64,000 bases of DNA from Streptococcus sp. HMSC078D09 (GTDB lineage Bacteria > Bacillota > Bacilli > Lactobacillales > Streptococcaceae). This document shows, in pieces, positions 1 through 7,972 of the stretch. Under the pieces are notes generated by a model. It saw nothing but the letters and a program-made list of their open reading frames with translations. It made no database searches and had not been told where the DNA came from. The stretch's first letter is position 1. Every line of letters begins with the position of its first letter. The translations under genes were made by a program, and so were the position numbers. The stretch spans positions 1 through 64,000 of the forward strand of contig NZ_KV813662.1 in assembly GCF_001813675.1 (NCBI RefSeq), read 5' to 3'.

Positions 1-28
1 GTTAGAGGTTCGACTCCTCTAGGGTGCA
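1..28 (+). tRNA. tRNA-Arg, 3' part only (cut by window edge)
   Basis: The first 28 bases are identical to the T-arm and 3' acceptor strand of the complete tRNA-Arg that follows (GGTTCGACTCC T-loop, GGGTGC acceptor strand, discriminator A). This is therefore a second tandem copy whose 5' part lies outside the window. CCA is not encoded. Confidence 0.85.
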
Positions 29-64
29 TAGTCGCAAGGCTATGTAATAATTGAATAGGAACGA

Positions 65-138
65 GCACCCTTAGCTCAACTGGATAGAGTACCTGACTAC
101 GAATCAGGCGGTTAGAGGTTCGACTCCTCTAGGGTGCA
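65..138 (+). tRNA. tRNA-Arg (anticodon ACG)
   Basis: A 74-nt cloverleaf. The acceptor strands GCACCC and GGGTGC pair, the D-arm is TAGCTCAACTGGATAGAG, the anticodon loop CTACGAA gives anticodon ACG (read as ICG) and the T-loop is GGTTCGACTCC. It is a tandem duplicate of the partial copy at the window start and decodes CGN arginine codons. Confidence 0.95.
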
Positions 139-157
139 TAAAGCGGTAGCTTTAGAT

Positions 158-231
158 CGGGAAGTAGCTCAGCTTGGTAGAGTACTTGGTTTGGGACCAA
201 GGTGTCGCAGGTTCGAATCCTGTCTTCCCGA
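158..231 (+). tRNA. tRNA-Pro (anticodon TGG)
   Basis: A 74-nt cloverleaf with a CGGGAAG/CTTCCCG acceptor stem and an anticodon stem TTGGT/ACCAA enclosing the anticodon TGG. The T-arm is GCAGGTTCGAATCCTGT. It is the last tRNA of the cluster and is followed by a terminator. Confidence 0.95.
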
Positions 232-245
232 TAGTGTATCGAAAA

Positions 246-275
246 AGTCTAATGGTTGTCATTAGACTTTTTTTG
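246..275 (+). terminator. Terminator of the tRNA cluster
   Basis: A 9-bp perfect stem AGTCTAATG/CATTAGACT followed by a run of T residues, directly after tRNA-Pro. Confidence 0.85.
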
Positions 276-300
276 TAGTTATTTTTTATTAATTTACAAG

Positions 301-321
301 AAAAAAGAGCTTGCGCTCTTT
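301..321 (-). terminator. Terminator of the DUF402 gene (minus strand)
   Basis: The stem AAAGAGC/GCTCTTT with a TTGC loop, read on the minus strand, is followed by a U-run (the plus-strand A-run at 301-306). It lies just beyond the stop of the minus-strand gene at 328. Confidence 0.75.
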
Positions 322-327
322 CCAACT

Positions 328-861
328 TTATTTATTTCGCAGTTCAACATAACGGTTATACCAAATTTTGATATATTCCTCAGAAAAGGGACCTTTGTTT
401 TGGTTTATCCAATCTACTAGAACCTTAACATTTTCTTTTAAAATAAAGTCGATGTCATCTGAATAGTGCATTTTTTCTTTATGCTGCTCGTATTCTTCAA
501 CATCTAACAATTTTTTTTCACCATTGGTAAAGACCTTGACATCGAGATCATAGTCGATATATTTTAAGGCTTCTTGATCAATGTGAAAAGGACTTGCTAG
601 GTTACAGTAGTAAGACACACCATTGTCACGGATCATGGCGATGATGTTAAACCAATATTTTTTATGGAAATATACGATCGCTGGTTCACGTGTAATCCAA
701 CGTCTACCATCACTTTCAGTCACAAGTGTATGATCATTTACTCCAATAATTGCATTTTCGGTTATCTTTAATACCATGGTGTCACGCCATGTACGGTGTA
801 AACTGCCATCATGTTTATAACTTTGAATTGTAATAAAGTCGCCTTCTTTAGGTAGTTTCAT
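328..861 (-). CDS. DUF402 family nucleoside tri-/diphosphate phosphatase
   Basis: A 177-residue protein matching the DUF402/YgaC family. Members of this family characterised in staphylococci hydrolyse nucleoside tri- and diphosphates. Recognisable features are the N-terminal '[19 protein letters not shown]' segment, the '[22 protein letters not shown]' core strand region (about residues 70-91) and the acidic '[11 protein letters not shown]' segment that fits a metal site. It has no signal peptide or membrane segment. It is transcribed away from rlmD and towards its own terminator, next to recX. The family assignment is firm; the substrate in this organism is inferred. Confidence 0.85.
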   Translation of the reverse strand: MKLPKEGDFITIQSYKHDGSLHRTWRDTMVLKITENAIIGVNDHTLVTESDGRRWITREPAIVYFHKKYWFNIIAMIRDNGVSYYCNLASPFHIDQEALKYIDYDLDVKVFTNGEKKLLDVEEYEQHKEKMHYSDDIDFILKENVKVLVDWINQNKGPFSEEYIKIWYNRYVELRNK

Positions 862-956
862 AACTTACCAACTTTCTACAATCTAAGTATATCCTCTATA
901 TTGTATCATATTTTTTCAAATTTTTTCTTATTTTTCTATTTAATTTTCAATTTGGT

Positions 957-1739
957 TTATGAATCTAAGTATTCTCTAATAGCTGACGTTATATCACTAT
1001 AATCGTATCCCTTTCTGGCCAGTGCTTGAGTTAAGCGTTGTTTGAGGTCATAGCCTTCATATTTTTTACTGTATTTACGGTATTGTTTTTCTAACTCTTT
1101 TAGAATGAGCTCATTGGTTGTTTCTTCATCTGTTTCGAGCTCGAGATTTTGGAATGCTATCTTTGCTTGATTGTAAGCAAAACCTTTTGAAATGAGTGTT
1201 TGGATAATTTTCGTTTCAATGGCTTTTAACGGATATTTTCCTTGGTATTTTTTTAGGAGTTTTATTGCGGTACGGTCGATCACTTCTGAAAAATCATAGT
1301 CTGCAAGAGTTTCTTGAAGGACAGATTTTGGGATCCCTTTTTGTTGAATTTTTTGTTGTAATAAGGCAGGGCCCTTATCGCCACTGAGAAGGTTGGCCTC
1401 TATCAGGTTTCTTGCATATTGACGATCATCTAACCACTTGTCTTCTTTTAGGTGTTGGACCACTTTATCAATAATGCCACTATCAATCTCATATTTTGTC
1501 AGGTAGTCTCGGACTTCTTTTGTTGTTCGAGCTTTAAAAGAAAGATGGTAAAGGGCCAGGTTTTTACCATAGGAGTATTGAGCAAACTCTTGGATTTCTT
1601 TTAGTTCTTCTTCACTGATTTCTTTATCTTTGGAAAGGAAATATTTGACGATGGTGTCTTCTGTAATATAAAGTTTTTGATCATTGTCTAATTCTAGGAG
1701 GTAGAGTCTTTTTTTCTTTTCTAGTTTTGTAATTTTCAT
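957..1739 (-). CDS. recX: Regulatory protein RecX
   Basis: A 260-residue RecX protein, a modulator of RecA filaments during recombination and repair. The tandem three-helix repeats typical of RecX are visible, for example '[15 protein letters not shown]' (about 66-80), '[18 protein letters not shown]' (about 100-117) and the C-terminal '[17 protein letters not shown]'. The length fits the long form found in Firmicutes. The gene lies head to head with rlmD, with only 37 bp between the two start codons, so their promoters overlap. Confidence 0.93.
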   Translation of the reverse strand: MKITKLEKKKRLYLLELDNDQKLYITEDTIVKYFLSKDKEISEEELKEIQEFAQYSYGKNLALYHLSFKARTTKEVRDYLTKYEIDSGIIDKVVQHLKEDKWLDDRQYARNLIEANLLSGDKGPALLQQKIQQKGIPKSVLQETLADYDFSEVIDRTAIKLLKKYQGKYPLKAIETKIIQTLISKGFAYNQAKIAFQNLELETDEETTNELILKELEKQYRKYSKKYEGYDLKQRLTQALARKGYDYSDITSAIREYLDS

Positions 1740-1761
1740 GTTTTTATTATACCGAAAAATG

Positions 1762-1776
1762 TGTTAAGATAGGGAT
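1762..1776 (+). promoter_or_regulatory. Candidate extended -10 promoter of rlmD
   Basis: TGTTAAGAT reads as an extended -10 (TG-n-TAAGAT). It ends 6 nt before the rlmD ATG, which would give a nearly leaderless transcript. AGGGAT in between could also act as a weak ribosome binding site. No clear -35 is visible in the 37-bp divergent gap. Confidence 0.4.
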
Positions 1777-3129
1777 ATGAACGTTAAAGTAAAACAAAAA
1801 ATTCCTTTGAAAATTAAACGAATGGGAATTAACGGAGAAGGGATTGGCTTTTATAAAAAAACACTTGTCTTTGTGCCAGGTGCTTTGAAGGGAGAAGATA
1901 TCTTCTGTCAAATTACAAGTGTTAAGAAAAATTTTGCGGAAGCCAAACTCCTATCTGTGAATAAGGCGTCTAAGTTTCGTGTGACGCCCATGTGTGATAT
2001 CTATGAGACCTGTGGTGGCTGTCAAATCATGCATTTGAAGTATGACAAGCAGCTGGAGTTTAAGACAGATTTATTGCAACAGGCCTTGAAAAAGTTCTCA
2101 CCTGAAGGATTTGAACAGTATGATATTCGGCCGACAATCGGAATGCAGGAACCGCTTTACTATCGGGCAAAATTGCAATTTCAAACAAGGAAATTCAAGG
2201 GCCAGGTGAAGGCAGGACTCTATGCTCAAAATTCACATTATTTAGTTGAATTAAAAGATTGTTTGGTTCAAGATCCGGTTATTCAAGCTATTGCCAATGA
2301 TCTAGCGGATTTATTGACCTATTATCAGATTCCGATTGCTGATGAGCGTAAAGAACTGGGTGTCAGAACCATGATGGTTCGACGGGCGCGGAAGTCTGGT
2401 CAAGTTCAGATCATTGTGGTCACTAGTCGTCAGATTAACATAAATAATTTGGTGCAAGACTTGGTCACGAAACACCCTGAGATTGTCACAGTTGCCGTTA
2501 ATAAAAATACGTCTCGTTCCAGTGAGATCTATGGGGAACAAACGCAGATTATTTGGGGAGAAGAGGCCATTTTGGAAGGTGTTTTGGATTATGAATTCTC
2601 CCTGTCTCCTCGAGCCTTTTACCAGTTGAATCCGGAACAAACTGAAGTATTGTATAGTGAGGCTGTCAAGGCTCTAGATGTTTCTCCAGAGGATCACCTG
2701 ATTGATGCCTACTGTGGGGTTGGAACGATTGGGTTTGCTTTTGCTAATAGAGTGAAAAGTGTTCGGGGGATGGATATTATTCCTGAAGCGATTGAAGATG
2801 CCAAATACAATGCTAAATGGATGGGATTTGAGAATACCCACTATGAGGCTGGTACAGCAGAAGAGATCATTCCTCGCTGGTACCAAGAAGGCTATCGGGC
2901 TAATGCTGTGATCGTGGATCCACCTCGTACGGGCTTGGGGACAAAATTAATCGAGACCTTGTTGCACTATGCACCTGAAAAGATGGTCTATGTCTCTTGT
3001 AATGTCTCTACTTTGGCACGGGATCTAGTGGCTTTGACGAAGGTTTATCAGGTTGAATACATTCAATCAGTGGACATGTTCCCCCATACTGCACGGACAG
3101 AAGCAGTTGTGAAATTAGTGAAGAAGTGA
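1777..3129 (+). CDS. rlmD: 23S rRNA (uracil-C5)-methyltransferase RlmD/RlmCD family
   Basis: A 450-residue RumA/TrmA-type enzyme that methylates C5 of a uridine in 23S rRNA using SAM. The order is an N-terminal TRAM RNA-binding domain (about 1-60), an Fe-S cluster cysteine set (C73, C79, C82 and a cysteine near 163), a Rossmann SAM site '[11 protein letters not shown]' (about 309-319), 'VDPPRTG', and the catalytic loop '[12 protein letters not shown]' with nucleophile C408. In some Firmicutes one enzyme of this family modifies both U747 and U1939 (RlmCD), so the exact target is open. The deaminase gene follows after 7 bp. Confidence 0.92.
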   Translation: MNVKVKQKIPLKIKRMGINGEGIGFYKKTLVFVPGALKGEDIFCQITSVKKNFAEAKLLSVNKASKFRVTPMCDIYETCGGCQIMHLKYDKQLEFKTDLLQQALKKFSPEGFEQYDIRPTIGMQEPLYYRAKLQFQTRKFKGQVKAGLYAQNSHYLVELKDCLVQDPVIQAIANDLADLLTYYQIPIADERKELGVRTMMVRRARKSGQVQIIVVTSRQININNLVQDLVTKHPEIVTVAVNKNTSRSSEIYGEQTQIIWGEEAILEGVLDYEFSLSPRAFYQLNPEQTEVLYSEAVKALDVSPEDHLIDAYCGVGTIGFAFANRVKSVRGMDIIPEAIEDAKYNAKWMGFENTHYEAGTAEEIIPRWYQEGYRANAVIVDPPRTGLGTKLIETLLHYAPEKMVYVSCNVSTLARDLVALTKVYQVEYIQSVDMFPHTARTEAVVKLVKK

Positions 3130-3136
3130 AAGAAGA

Positions 3137-3580
3137 ATGGATATTTGGGAAAAACTTTATCTTGAGGCGAAAGCTCTCTATGCGCCTCAAGAGGTTTCAG
3201 ATTTTGTCTATGCTCGACATGTGGTTGCTGCTGTTGAGGCTGCAGATGGTCAGATTTTTACGGGCTTTTGTATGGAAGGAACTTGCGGCGTCTTTCATTT
3301 ATGTGCCGAACGAGCGGCCCTTTTCAATATGTATCAACAATCAGGACAAACTAAGGTCAAGCGCATTATTGCTTTTCGAGACAAACCTCCTTATGGAGAA
3401 GGTTCAGGGATGCCTTGTGGGGCCTGTCGCGAATTTCTCCTTGAGCTAGATGCAGAGAATCGTCATCTAGAATTTATGGTGGATTATGAAAGTCGCAAGA
3501 CCATTACTTTAGGTGAACTGATGCCTCTTTGGTGGGGGGAAGAACGGGCTCGTCAAAGAGAAAATAAAGGGAATGAGTAG
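3137..3580 (+). CDS. Cytidine/deoxycytidylate deaminase-like zinc protein
   Basis: A 147-residue protein with the deaminase zinc signature: C56-A-E58 in 'HLCAERAA' and 'PCGAC' with C94 and C97, which provide zinc ligands and the proton-shuttling glutamate. It resembles CDD-like or blasticidin-S-deaminase-like branches more than classical Cdd; the true nucleoside substrate is not evident. It lies 7 bp after rlmD and upstream of DUF1858, so it is probably cotranscribed. Its stop overlaps the most upstream possible start of the next gene. Confidence 0.8.
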   Translation: MDIWEKLYLEAKALYAPQEVSDFVYARHVVAAVEAADGQIFTGFCMEGTCGVFHLCAERAALFNMYQQSGQTKVKRIIAFRDKPPYGEGSGMPCGACREFLLELDAENRHLEFMVDYESRKTITLGELMPLWWGEERARQRENKGNE

Positions 3581-3593
3581 AGGAAATAGAAAA

Positions 3594-3827
3594 ATGGACA
3601 ATGTTATTGATGTATCGATTCCAGTTGCTCAAGTCATTGATCAACATCCGGAAGTATTGGATTTGTTGGTGGAGTTGGGCTTTAAACCCTTAGCTAATCC
3701 GATCATGCGCAATACAGTTGGGCGCAAGGTTTCTTTGAAACAAGGATCAAAATTAGAAGGTACGCCTATGGAGAAGATTGTGCGAACACTAGAGGCTAAT
3801 GGCTATGAAGTAGTGGGGCTAGACTAA
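3594..3827 (+). CDS. DUF1858 domain protein
   Basis: A 77-residue protein that is almost entirely one DUF1858 domain ('IDVSIPVAQVIDQHPEVLDLL', then 'LGFKPLANPIMRNTVGRKVSL'). I chose the ATG at 3594 because AGAGGAAAT precedes it at normal spacing; an in-frame ATG at 3573 would add 7 residues and overlap the deaminase gene. Its stop overlaps the start of the DUF438 gene (TAATGA), which indicates translational coupling. The family often sits beside, or is fused to, DUF438/hemerythrin proteins. The molecular function is unknown. Confidence 0.8.
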   Translation: MDNVIDVSIPVAQVIDQHPEVLDLLVELGFKPLANPIMRNTVGRKVSLKQGSKLEGTPMEKIVRTLEANGYEVVGLD

Positions 3828-5173
3828 TGAGTGATGAACGAATTCACGTCTTAAGAGATATCTTATTAGAGCTTCATCATGGAGCTTCCCCTGAGTCGGT
3901 TCAGGAGCGCTTTGATGCGACCTTTGCAGGGGTTTCTGCGATTGAGATCTCTCTTATGGAGCATGAACTGATGAACTCCGATGCAGGGGTTACTTTTGAA
4001 GATGTTATGGAGCTTTGTGATGTCCATGCCAATCTCTTTAAGAATGCGGTTCAAGGGGTCGAAGTAGCAGATACTGACCACCCAGGGCATCCTGTTCAAA
4101 TCTTTAAACAGGAGAACTTAGCCCTTCGAGCCGCTATGATGCGGGTACGTCGCTTGCTAGACAATTATGAGACGACTGAGGATCCTGAGATGGTTCAGGA
4201 GATTCATAAGGGCTTGTTACGTCAGCTGGGCTTGGTGGGTCAATTTGACCGGCATTACCGTCGTAAGGAAGAGTTGATGTTTCCGATTATGGAAAAATAT
4301 GGTCATGATTCCCCACCAAAAGTGATGTGGGGAGTAGATGACCAGATTCGGGAACTCTTTGCTAAAACTTTGGATGCGGCAAAGAAATTACCGGATTCTA
4401 GTATTTCTGAAGTCAAGGAACGCTTTGAAGCCTTTGCGCAAGAGTTTGAGGGCATGATCTTCAAGGAAGAGTCGATCCTCTTGATGATTTTGCTGGAGTC
4501 CTTTACCCAGGATGACTGGCTCTCCATTGCAGAAGAAAGTGATGCTTATGGTTATGCCATTATCCTTCCGAGTGAAAAGTGGGTGCCAAAACGCGTTGAC
4601 TTCAAAGAGGAAGCGTCTGAAGAGTCAGAAGGTTCAACTGAATCGCTTTCTTCTTCAAATGGAGATGAGCACCGTCAGGTCATTGAGACTCCTGAGGGGC
4701 AGTTGACGATTACCTTCACGCCTAAGAAAAAAGAAGAGAGCTTCGACCGCAAGCAACCACAAGCTTTTGGCCATGGATTTTTATCGGTGGAGCAAGCGAA
4801 TTTAATCTTGAACCAGTTACCAATGGAGATCACCTTTGTCAATAAGGATGATATTTTCCAATATTACAATGATGCTGCGCCTTTTGAGGAAATGATTTTT
4901 AAGAGGACGCCATCGCAGGTAGGACGCAATGTTGAGCTGTGTCACCCACCGAAATATTTGGAGAAGGTCAAAGCCATCATGCAGGGGCTTCGTGAAGGGA
5001 AAAAAGACAAGTATGAAATGTGGTTCAAATCAGAATCGCGTGGGAAATTTGTCCATGTCACCTATGCAGCAGTGCGTGATGAAGCGGGAGACTTTCAAGG
5101 CGTCTTGGAATATGTTCAGGACATTCAACCTTATCGGGAGATCGATACGGATTTTTATAGAGGAATGGAATAA
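3827..5173 (+). CDS. DUF438 / hemerythrin (HHE) / PAS sensor-like protein
   Basis: A 448-residue cytosolic protein in three parts. The N-terminal DUF438 domain covers about 1-75. A hemerythrin-like four-helix HHE domain spans about 85-235, with candidate iron ligands such as 'GQFDRHYRRKEELMFPIM', a mid-domain 'GHDSPPKVMW' and 'FEGMIFKEESILLMIL'. A C-terminal PAS domain (about 315-440) carries the 'NVELCHPPKYLEKV' motif of the PAS_10 type. A Ser/Glu-rich linker lies at about 255-285. Members are proposed to sense oxygen, NO or redox state through iron or haem; that is family-level inference. No output domain is present, so any signal must pass to a partner, perhaps DUF1858. Confidence 0.85.
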   Translation: MSDERIHVLRDILLELHHGASPESVQERFDATFAGVSAIEISLMEHELMNSDAGVTFEDVMELCDVHANLFKNAVQGVEVADTDHPGHPVQIFKQENLALRAAMMRVRRLLDNYETTEDPEMVQEIHKGLLRQLGLVGQFDRHYRRKEELMFPIMEKYGHDSPPKVMWGVDDQIRELFAKTLDAAKKLPDSSISEVKERFEAFAQEFEGMIFKEESILLMILLESFTQDDWLSIAEESDAYGYAIILPSEKWVPKRVDFKEEASEESEGSTESLSSSNGDEHRQVIETPEGQLTITFTPKKKEESFDRKQPQAFGHGFLSVEQANLILNQLPMEITFVNKDDIFQYYNDAAPFEEMIFKRTPSQVGRNVELCHPPKYLEKVKAIMQGLREGKKDKYEMWFKSESRGKFVHVTYAAVRDEAGDFQGVLEYVQDIQPYREIDTDFYRGME

Positions 5174-5175
5174 AG

Positions 5176-5430
5176 ATGAGTTACGAAACAGAGTTTATGA
5201 AGGAGTTTGAGGAGTGGATCAAGACCCAAGTCATGATCAATGAAATGGCTCTTGAAGAAAGTAAAAAAGTTTTTGATGAAGACCAGGATGAACGAGCTAA
5301 AATCGCTATGATTCGCTATGAAAGCCGTTTGGACGCTTATCAGTTCTTGCAAGGGAAGTTTGAAAATTTCCATGCTGGAAAAGGATTTCATGATTTACCA
5401 GATGGCCTCTTTGGTGAAAGAAAATATTAA
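5176..5430 (+). CDS. DUF1912 family protein
   Basis: An 84-residue acidic, helical protein of the streptococcal DUF1912 family. It starts 2 bp after the preceding stop, so it is probably the last gene of the rlmD-to-DUF438 run. The sequence is rich in Glu and Lys ('EEWIKTQVMINEMALEESKKV') and has no membrane segment or known catalytic motif. The function is unknown. Confidence 0.75.
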   Translation: MSYETEFMKEFEEWIKTQVMINEMALEESKKVFDEDQDERAKIAMIRYESRLDAYQFLQGKFENFHAGKGFHDLPDGLFGERKY

Positions 5431-5455
5431 AAACACCTTATTGAAGGCGTTTTAC
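5430..5455 (+). terminator. Likely terminator after DUF1912
   Basis: The stem AAAAC-A-CCTT/AAGG-C-GTTTT with one mismatch and an ATTG loop. The trailing T-run is short and part of the stem, so it is a modest terminator. Confidence 0.5.
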
Positions 5456-5487
5456 TAGCTAGATTTACCTGAAAATTGAGCAATGAC

Positions 5488-5515
5488 TTGATTTTTTAGG
5501 GGATTGTGATACAAT
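5488..5515 (+). promoter_or_regulatory. Promoter of the helix-hairpin-helix gene
   Basis: TTGATT, a 16-bp spacer, and TACAAT extended by TG one base upstream. It lies about 95 bp before the start codon at 5611. The leader contains the short hairpin GTTGA/TCAAC. Confidence 0.6.
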
Positions 5516-5610
5516 AAAAAAGTTGAAATGACATCAACGGATTTTTGAATGGAATGATAGTGATGAAACCTTGTTGCCTTAGGAATTGATCACTGAATTT
5601 AGGAGGAAAA

Positions 5611-5958
5611 ATGGCAAAGAAGAACGTAAACCGTGCGAAACAATACAAACATCAAAATAGACATCTTTTGAAAAAAGCTGTCGCAACTGTAACTGCAGCT
5701 GTGAAAGAAGCACCTAAAAAGGTTGAGAAAGCTACAAAAGCAGTGGCGAAAGAAGTGAAACAAGCGGCTTCTTCAGTGGAAGAATTTGCTGCAAGTTTGG
5801 AAGGTGTGGCACTTGATCGTGCGCAAACATTCTATGATGAAGGTATTCGCTCTGTTGCGGACTTCGCAAACTGGACAGAAAAAGAGTTGTTGGCCCTTAA
5901 AGGAATCGGCCCAGCTACAATCAAGAAATTGAAAGAACTAGGCGTTAAATTTAAATAA
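5611..5958 (+). CDS. Small helix-hairpin-helix protein with basic N-terminal tail
   Basis: A 115-residue protein. Residues 1-55 form a Lys/Ala-rich, histone-H1-like tail ('AVKEAPKKVEKATKAVAKE'). Residues 60-115 hold a helix-hairpin-helix fold ending in 'LLALKGIGPATIKKLKELG', the non-specific DNA-binding hairpin. A strong AGGAGG precedes the start. It is likely a DNA-binding, perhaps nucleoid-associated protein. No catalytic domain is present, and the specific role is unknown. It has its own promoter and is followed by the promoter of the valine T-box operon. Confidence 0.75.
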   Translation: MAKKNVNRAKQYKHQNRHLLKKAVATVTAAVKEAPKKVEKATKAVAKEVKQAASSVEEFAASLEGVALDRAQTFYDEGIRSVADFANWTEKELLALKGIGPATIKKLKELGVKFK

Positions 5959-5974
5959 TCGCTTTTGTGATTTC

Positions 5975-6003
5975 TTGCTATTTCCAGGAAAACTTGATAA
6001 AAT
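5975..6003 (+). promoter_or_regulatory. Promoter of the valine T-box operon
   Basis: TTGCTA, a 17-bp spacer and TAAAAT, with TG one base before the -10. The T-box stem I begins about 7 bp further on. Confidence 0.7.
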
Positions 6004-6009
6004 GAACCT

Positions 6010-6300
6010 ATTAGAGGTGTTTTGAATCCCACATTTTACAGAAAGTGGCGGTGCTGAGAAGTCCACAAATGTGTCAAAACTGGTTGCTAATGGATGAAAT
6101 TAAAAAATGAATAAAGACCTTTTTGTTTCCTTTTAGGACTAGGAGGCGAGTTGCAGGCTGTACTCAAGTACGCCAAGACGAGCTAACGACGTCATAAAAG
6201 TGAAACAAGAAAATTAAAGATGCGGGCTTTGCCCGAACTTGGGTGGTACCGCGGATCAACACATTCGTCCCTGTCAGATTGATGACAGGGGCGATTTTTC
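6010..6300 (+). promoter_or_regulatory. T-box leader, valine-specific
   Basis: The conserved T-box sequence GGGTGGTACCGCGG lies at 6241-6254, followed by a terminator stem CGTCCCTGTCA/TGACAGGGGCG (6266-6293) and a T-run. Stem I can be folded. The base helices are ATTAG (6010-6014) with CTAAT (6087-6091) and GTTTT (6019-6023) with AAAAC (6076-6080). The next helix is ACATTT (6031-6036) with AAATGT (6067-6072). The internal loop between them exposes GTC at 6073-6075, a valine codon. This agrees with valS downstream. Uncharged tRNA-Val would stabilise the antiterminator and raise expression of the flavin reductase, GNAT, RNase H-like and valS genes. Confidence 0.9.
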
Positions 6301-6330
6301 TTTTTGCAACCCTGGCTGAAGGAGCTTGTC

Positions 6331-6909
6331 ATGAAACAATCTTTTAACACTAGTAAACTCTACTATGGCTTTCCGATTTTCATCTTGGGGTATCAGGACC
6401 AGAACTTTGGGCATAATATCACGACCTGCAGTTCCTCTTATAGCTTGGGAGATTGGCTGGTCATCGGGGTTGGTGCTGAGGAAAATGCGGCTGACCAGAT
6501 TAAGCATTACCAACAGTTCACTGTGAACATCCCTGATGAAAACTTTATGCTGGAGATGGAGCAGGCTGGCTTTATCAGCCATCGGGAGAAATTGAAACAC
6601 CTAGGGCTGGACTACGAGATTTCTGAACGGACTCAAGCTCCGATTTTAGAAGCTTGTCCAGTCGTTTTGGATTGCCAGGTAGATCGAATTATCGAGGAAG
6701 ATGGCATCTGCCATATCTTTGCCAAGATTATAGACCGTCTGGTTGATCCAGAACTCTTGGATGACAAGGGACATTTTAAAAATGACCGTTTTGCACCGAC
6801 TTACTTTATGGGGGACGGCCATCAGCGCGTTTATCGTTATCTAGACGACCGAGTCGACCCCATGGGAAGCTTTATGAAGAAAGCGAGGAAGAAGAATGAC
6901 AAGAGCTGA
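6331..6909 (+). CDS. Flavin reductase-like FMN-binding protein
   Basis: A 192-residue protein of the flavin-reductase-like split-barrel type, with an FMN-site segment 'GHNITTCSSSYSLGDWLVIG' near residues 30-49. I chose the ATG at 6331 because AAGGAG lies before it; an in-frame start at 6304 falls inside the T-box terminator T-run. It is the first gene behind the valine T-box and its end overlaps the GNAT start by 14 bp. The physiological substrate is unknown. Control by valine starvation is unusual for such an enzyme. Confidence 0.8.
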   Translation: MKQSFNTSKLYYGFPIFILGYQDQNFGHNITTCSSSYSLGDWLVIGVGAEENAADQIKHYQQFTVNIPDENFMLEMEQAGFISHREKLKHLGLDYEISERTQAPILEACPVVLDCQVDRIIEEDGICHIFAKIIDRLVDPELLDDKGHFKNDRFAPTYFMGDGHQRVYRYLDDRVDPMGSFMKKARKKNDKS

Positions 6910-7477
6910 GTTGCCAGATAAAATCGAAACGGAGCGTCTGGTCTTACGAGTCCGAACAGTGGCGGATGCTGAGGACATCCATGCCTACGCCAGTCTTCCA
7001 GAAGTCTCTTACCCAGCAGGCTTTCCACCCGTCAAGACCTTGGAAGACGAGATCTATTATCTAGAGCATATCCTTCCCGATCGCAATCAAAAAGAAAATC
7101 TTCCAGCTGGTTACGGCATTGTGGTCAAAGGAACCGATAGAATCATTGGCTCTGTTGACTTCAACCATCGCCACGAAGACGATGTGCTGGAGATTGGCTA
7201 TACCTTACACCCAGACTATTGGGGCCGGGGCTATGTGCCCGAAGCAGCACGTGCCTTGATTGATTTAGCTTTTAAAGAATTGAACCTACACAAGATAGAA
7301 TTGTCTTGCTTTGGTTACAACCTTCAAAGTCAACGAGTCGCTGAGAAACTTGGCTTCACCCTTGAAGCTCGTATCCGTGACCGTAAAGATGCCCAAGGCA
7401 ATCGTTGTGATGATTTGAGATACGGCTTGCTGAAGAGTGAGTGGGAGGATAAAGATATAATTGGAATTGATATTTAG
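6896..7477 (+). CDS. GNAT family N-acetyltransferase (RimJ/RimL type)
   Basis: A 193-residue acetyltransferase that uses acetyl-CoA. The fold starts with 'IETERLVLRVRTVADAEDIH', and the acetyl-CoA loop is 'LHPDYWGRGYVPEAARALID' (about 102-121). The final part 'NLQSQRVAEKLGFTLEARIRD' is typical of RimJ/RimL relatives. The target may be a protein N-terminus or a small amine; nothing here fixes it. The last residues (DIIGIDI) are AT-rich and come just before the foreign-looking RNase H-like gene, so the 3' end may have been altered by that insertion. Confidence 0.85.
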   Translation: MTRAELPDKIETERLVLRVRTVADAEDIHAYASLPEVSYPAGFPPVKTLEDEIYYLEHILPDRNQKENLPAGYGIVVKGTDRIIGSVDFNHRHEDDVLEIGYTLHPDYWGRGYVPEAARALIDLAFKELNLHKIELSCFGYNLQSQRVAEKLGFTLEARIRDRKDAQGNRCDDLRYGLLKSEWEDKDIIGIDI

Positions 7478-7488
7478 GGGTGTAGATA

Positions 7489-7959
7489 ATGAACGAAAAA
7501 ATAATCTATTTTGATGCAAGTACGATTGGTCATAACGGTAATAACGATAGAGAACAAACTAAAGTAAATGTTTTGGACGAATCAAAAGCTCCATTACTTT
7601 TAAGTTTAGATATATCAGAATATCGTACTAGCCCTTATGGTGTCGAAAGTGTTGATGATAAAAGTGGCATAGCAATTTTAAAAGAAGGATTAACAAATAA
7701 TCATGGAGAATTATTAGCGCTATTCTTTGCTATGAAAATCGCGGAACGGATTCAAGCAAAAGTTATTTGTGGAGACAGTAATAATGCGATTCAATATTGG
7801 TCAAAAGGACAGTATAATAAGAAAAATATCAAAAATTATGAAACTATTGAATTGATAGAAAAAGTAACTAAACAACGTAATAATTTTGAAAAATCTGGGG
7901 GAGAAATTAGGAAAATTTCAGGAGATTCTAATCCCGCTGATTTGGGCTATCATAGATAA
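7489..7959 (+). CDS. RNase HI-like protein (divergent, probably acquired)
   Basis: A 156-residue protein. The four acidic residues of the RNase H active site can be placed: D9 in 'IIYFDAST', E74 in 'NNHGELLAL', D96 in '[13 protein letters not shown]' and D151 in 'SNPADLGYH'. The E74-D96 spacing of 22 equals that of E48-D70 in E. coli RNase HI. The stretch between the first strand and helix A is about 27 residues longer than in E. coli. It should cut RNA in RNA/DNA hybrids or act on a related substrate. It is AT-rich compared with its neighbours, has AGGGGTG before the ATG, and sits between the GNAT and valS inside the T-box operon. I do not recognise a named family. Confidence 0.65.
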   Translation: MNEKIIYFDASTIGHNGNNDREQTKVNVLDESKAPLLLSLDISEYRTSPYGVESVDDKSGIAILKEGLTNNHGELLALFFAMKIAERIQAKVICGDSNNAIQYWSKGQYNKKNIKNYETIELIEKVTKQRNNFEKSGGEIRKISGDSNPADLGYHR

Positions 7960-7972
7960 AAGGAGAACACAC

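Noticed and set aside
1-300. Integrated element at the tRNA cluster
   Set aside because: No integrase or att-like direct repeat beyond the tandem tRNA-Arg duplication; neighbouring genes are core genes.
7886-7972. N-terminal extension of valS starting inside the RNase H-like gene
   Set aside because: The ATG at 7973 has AAAGGAG at proper spacing and gives the normal ValS length.
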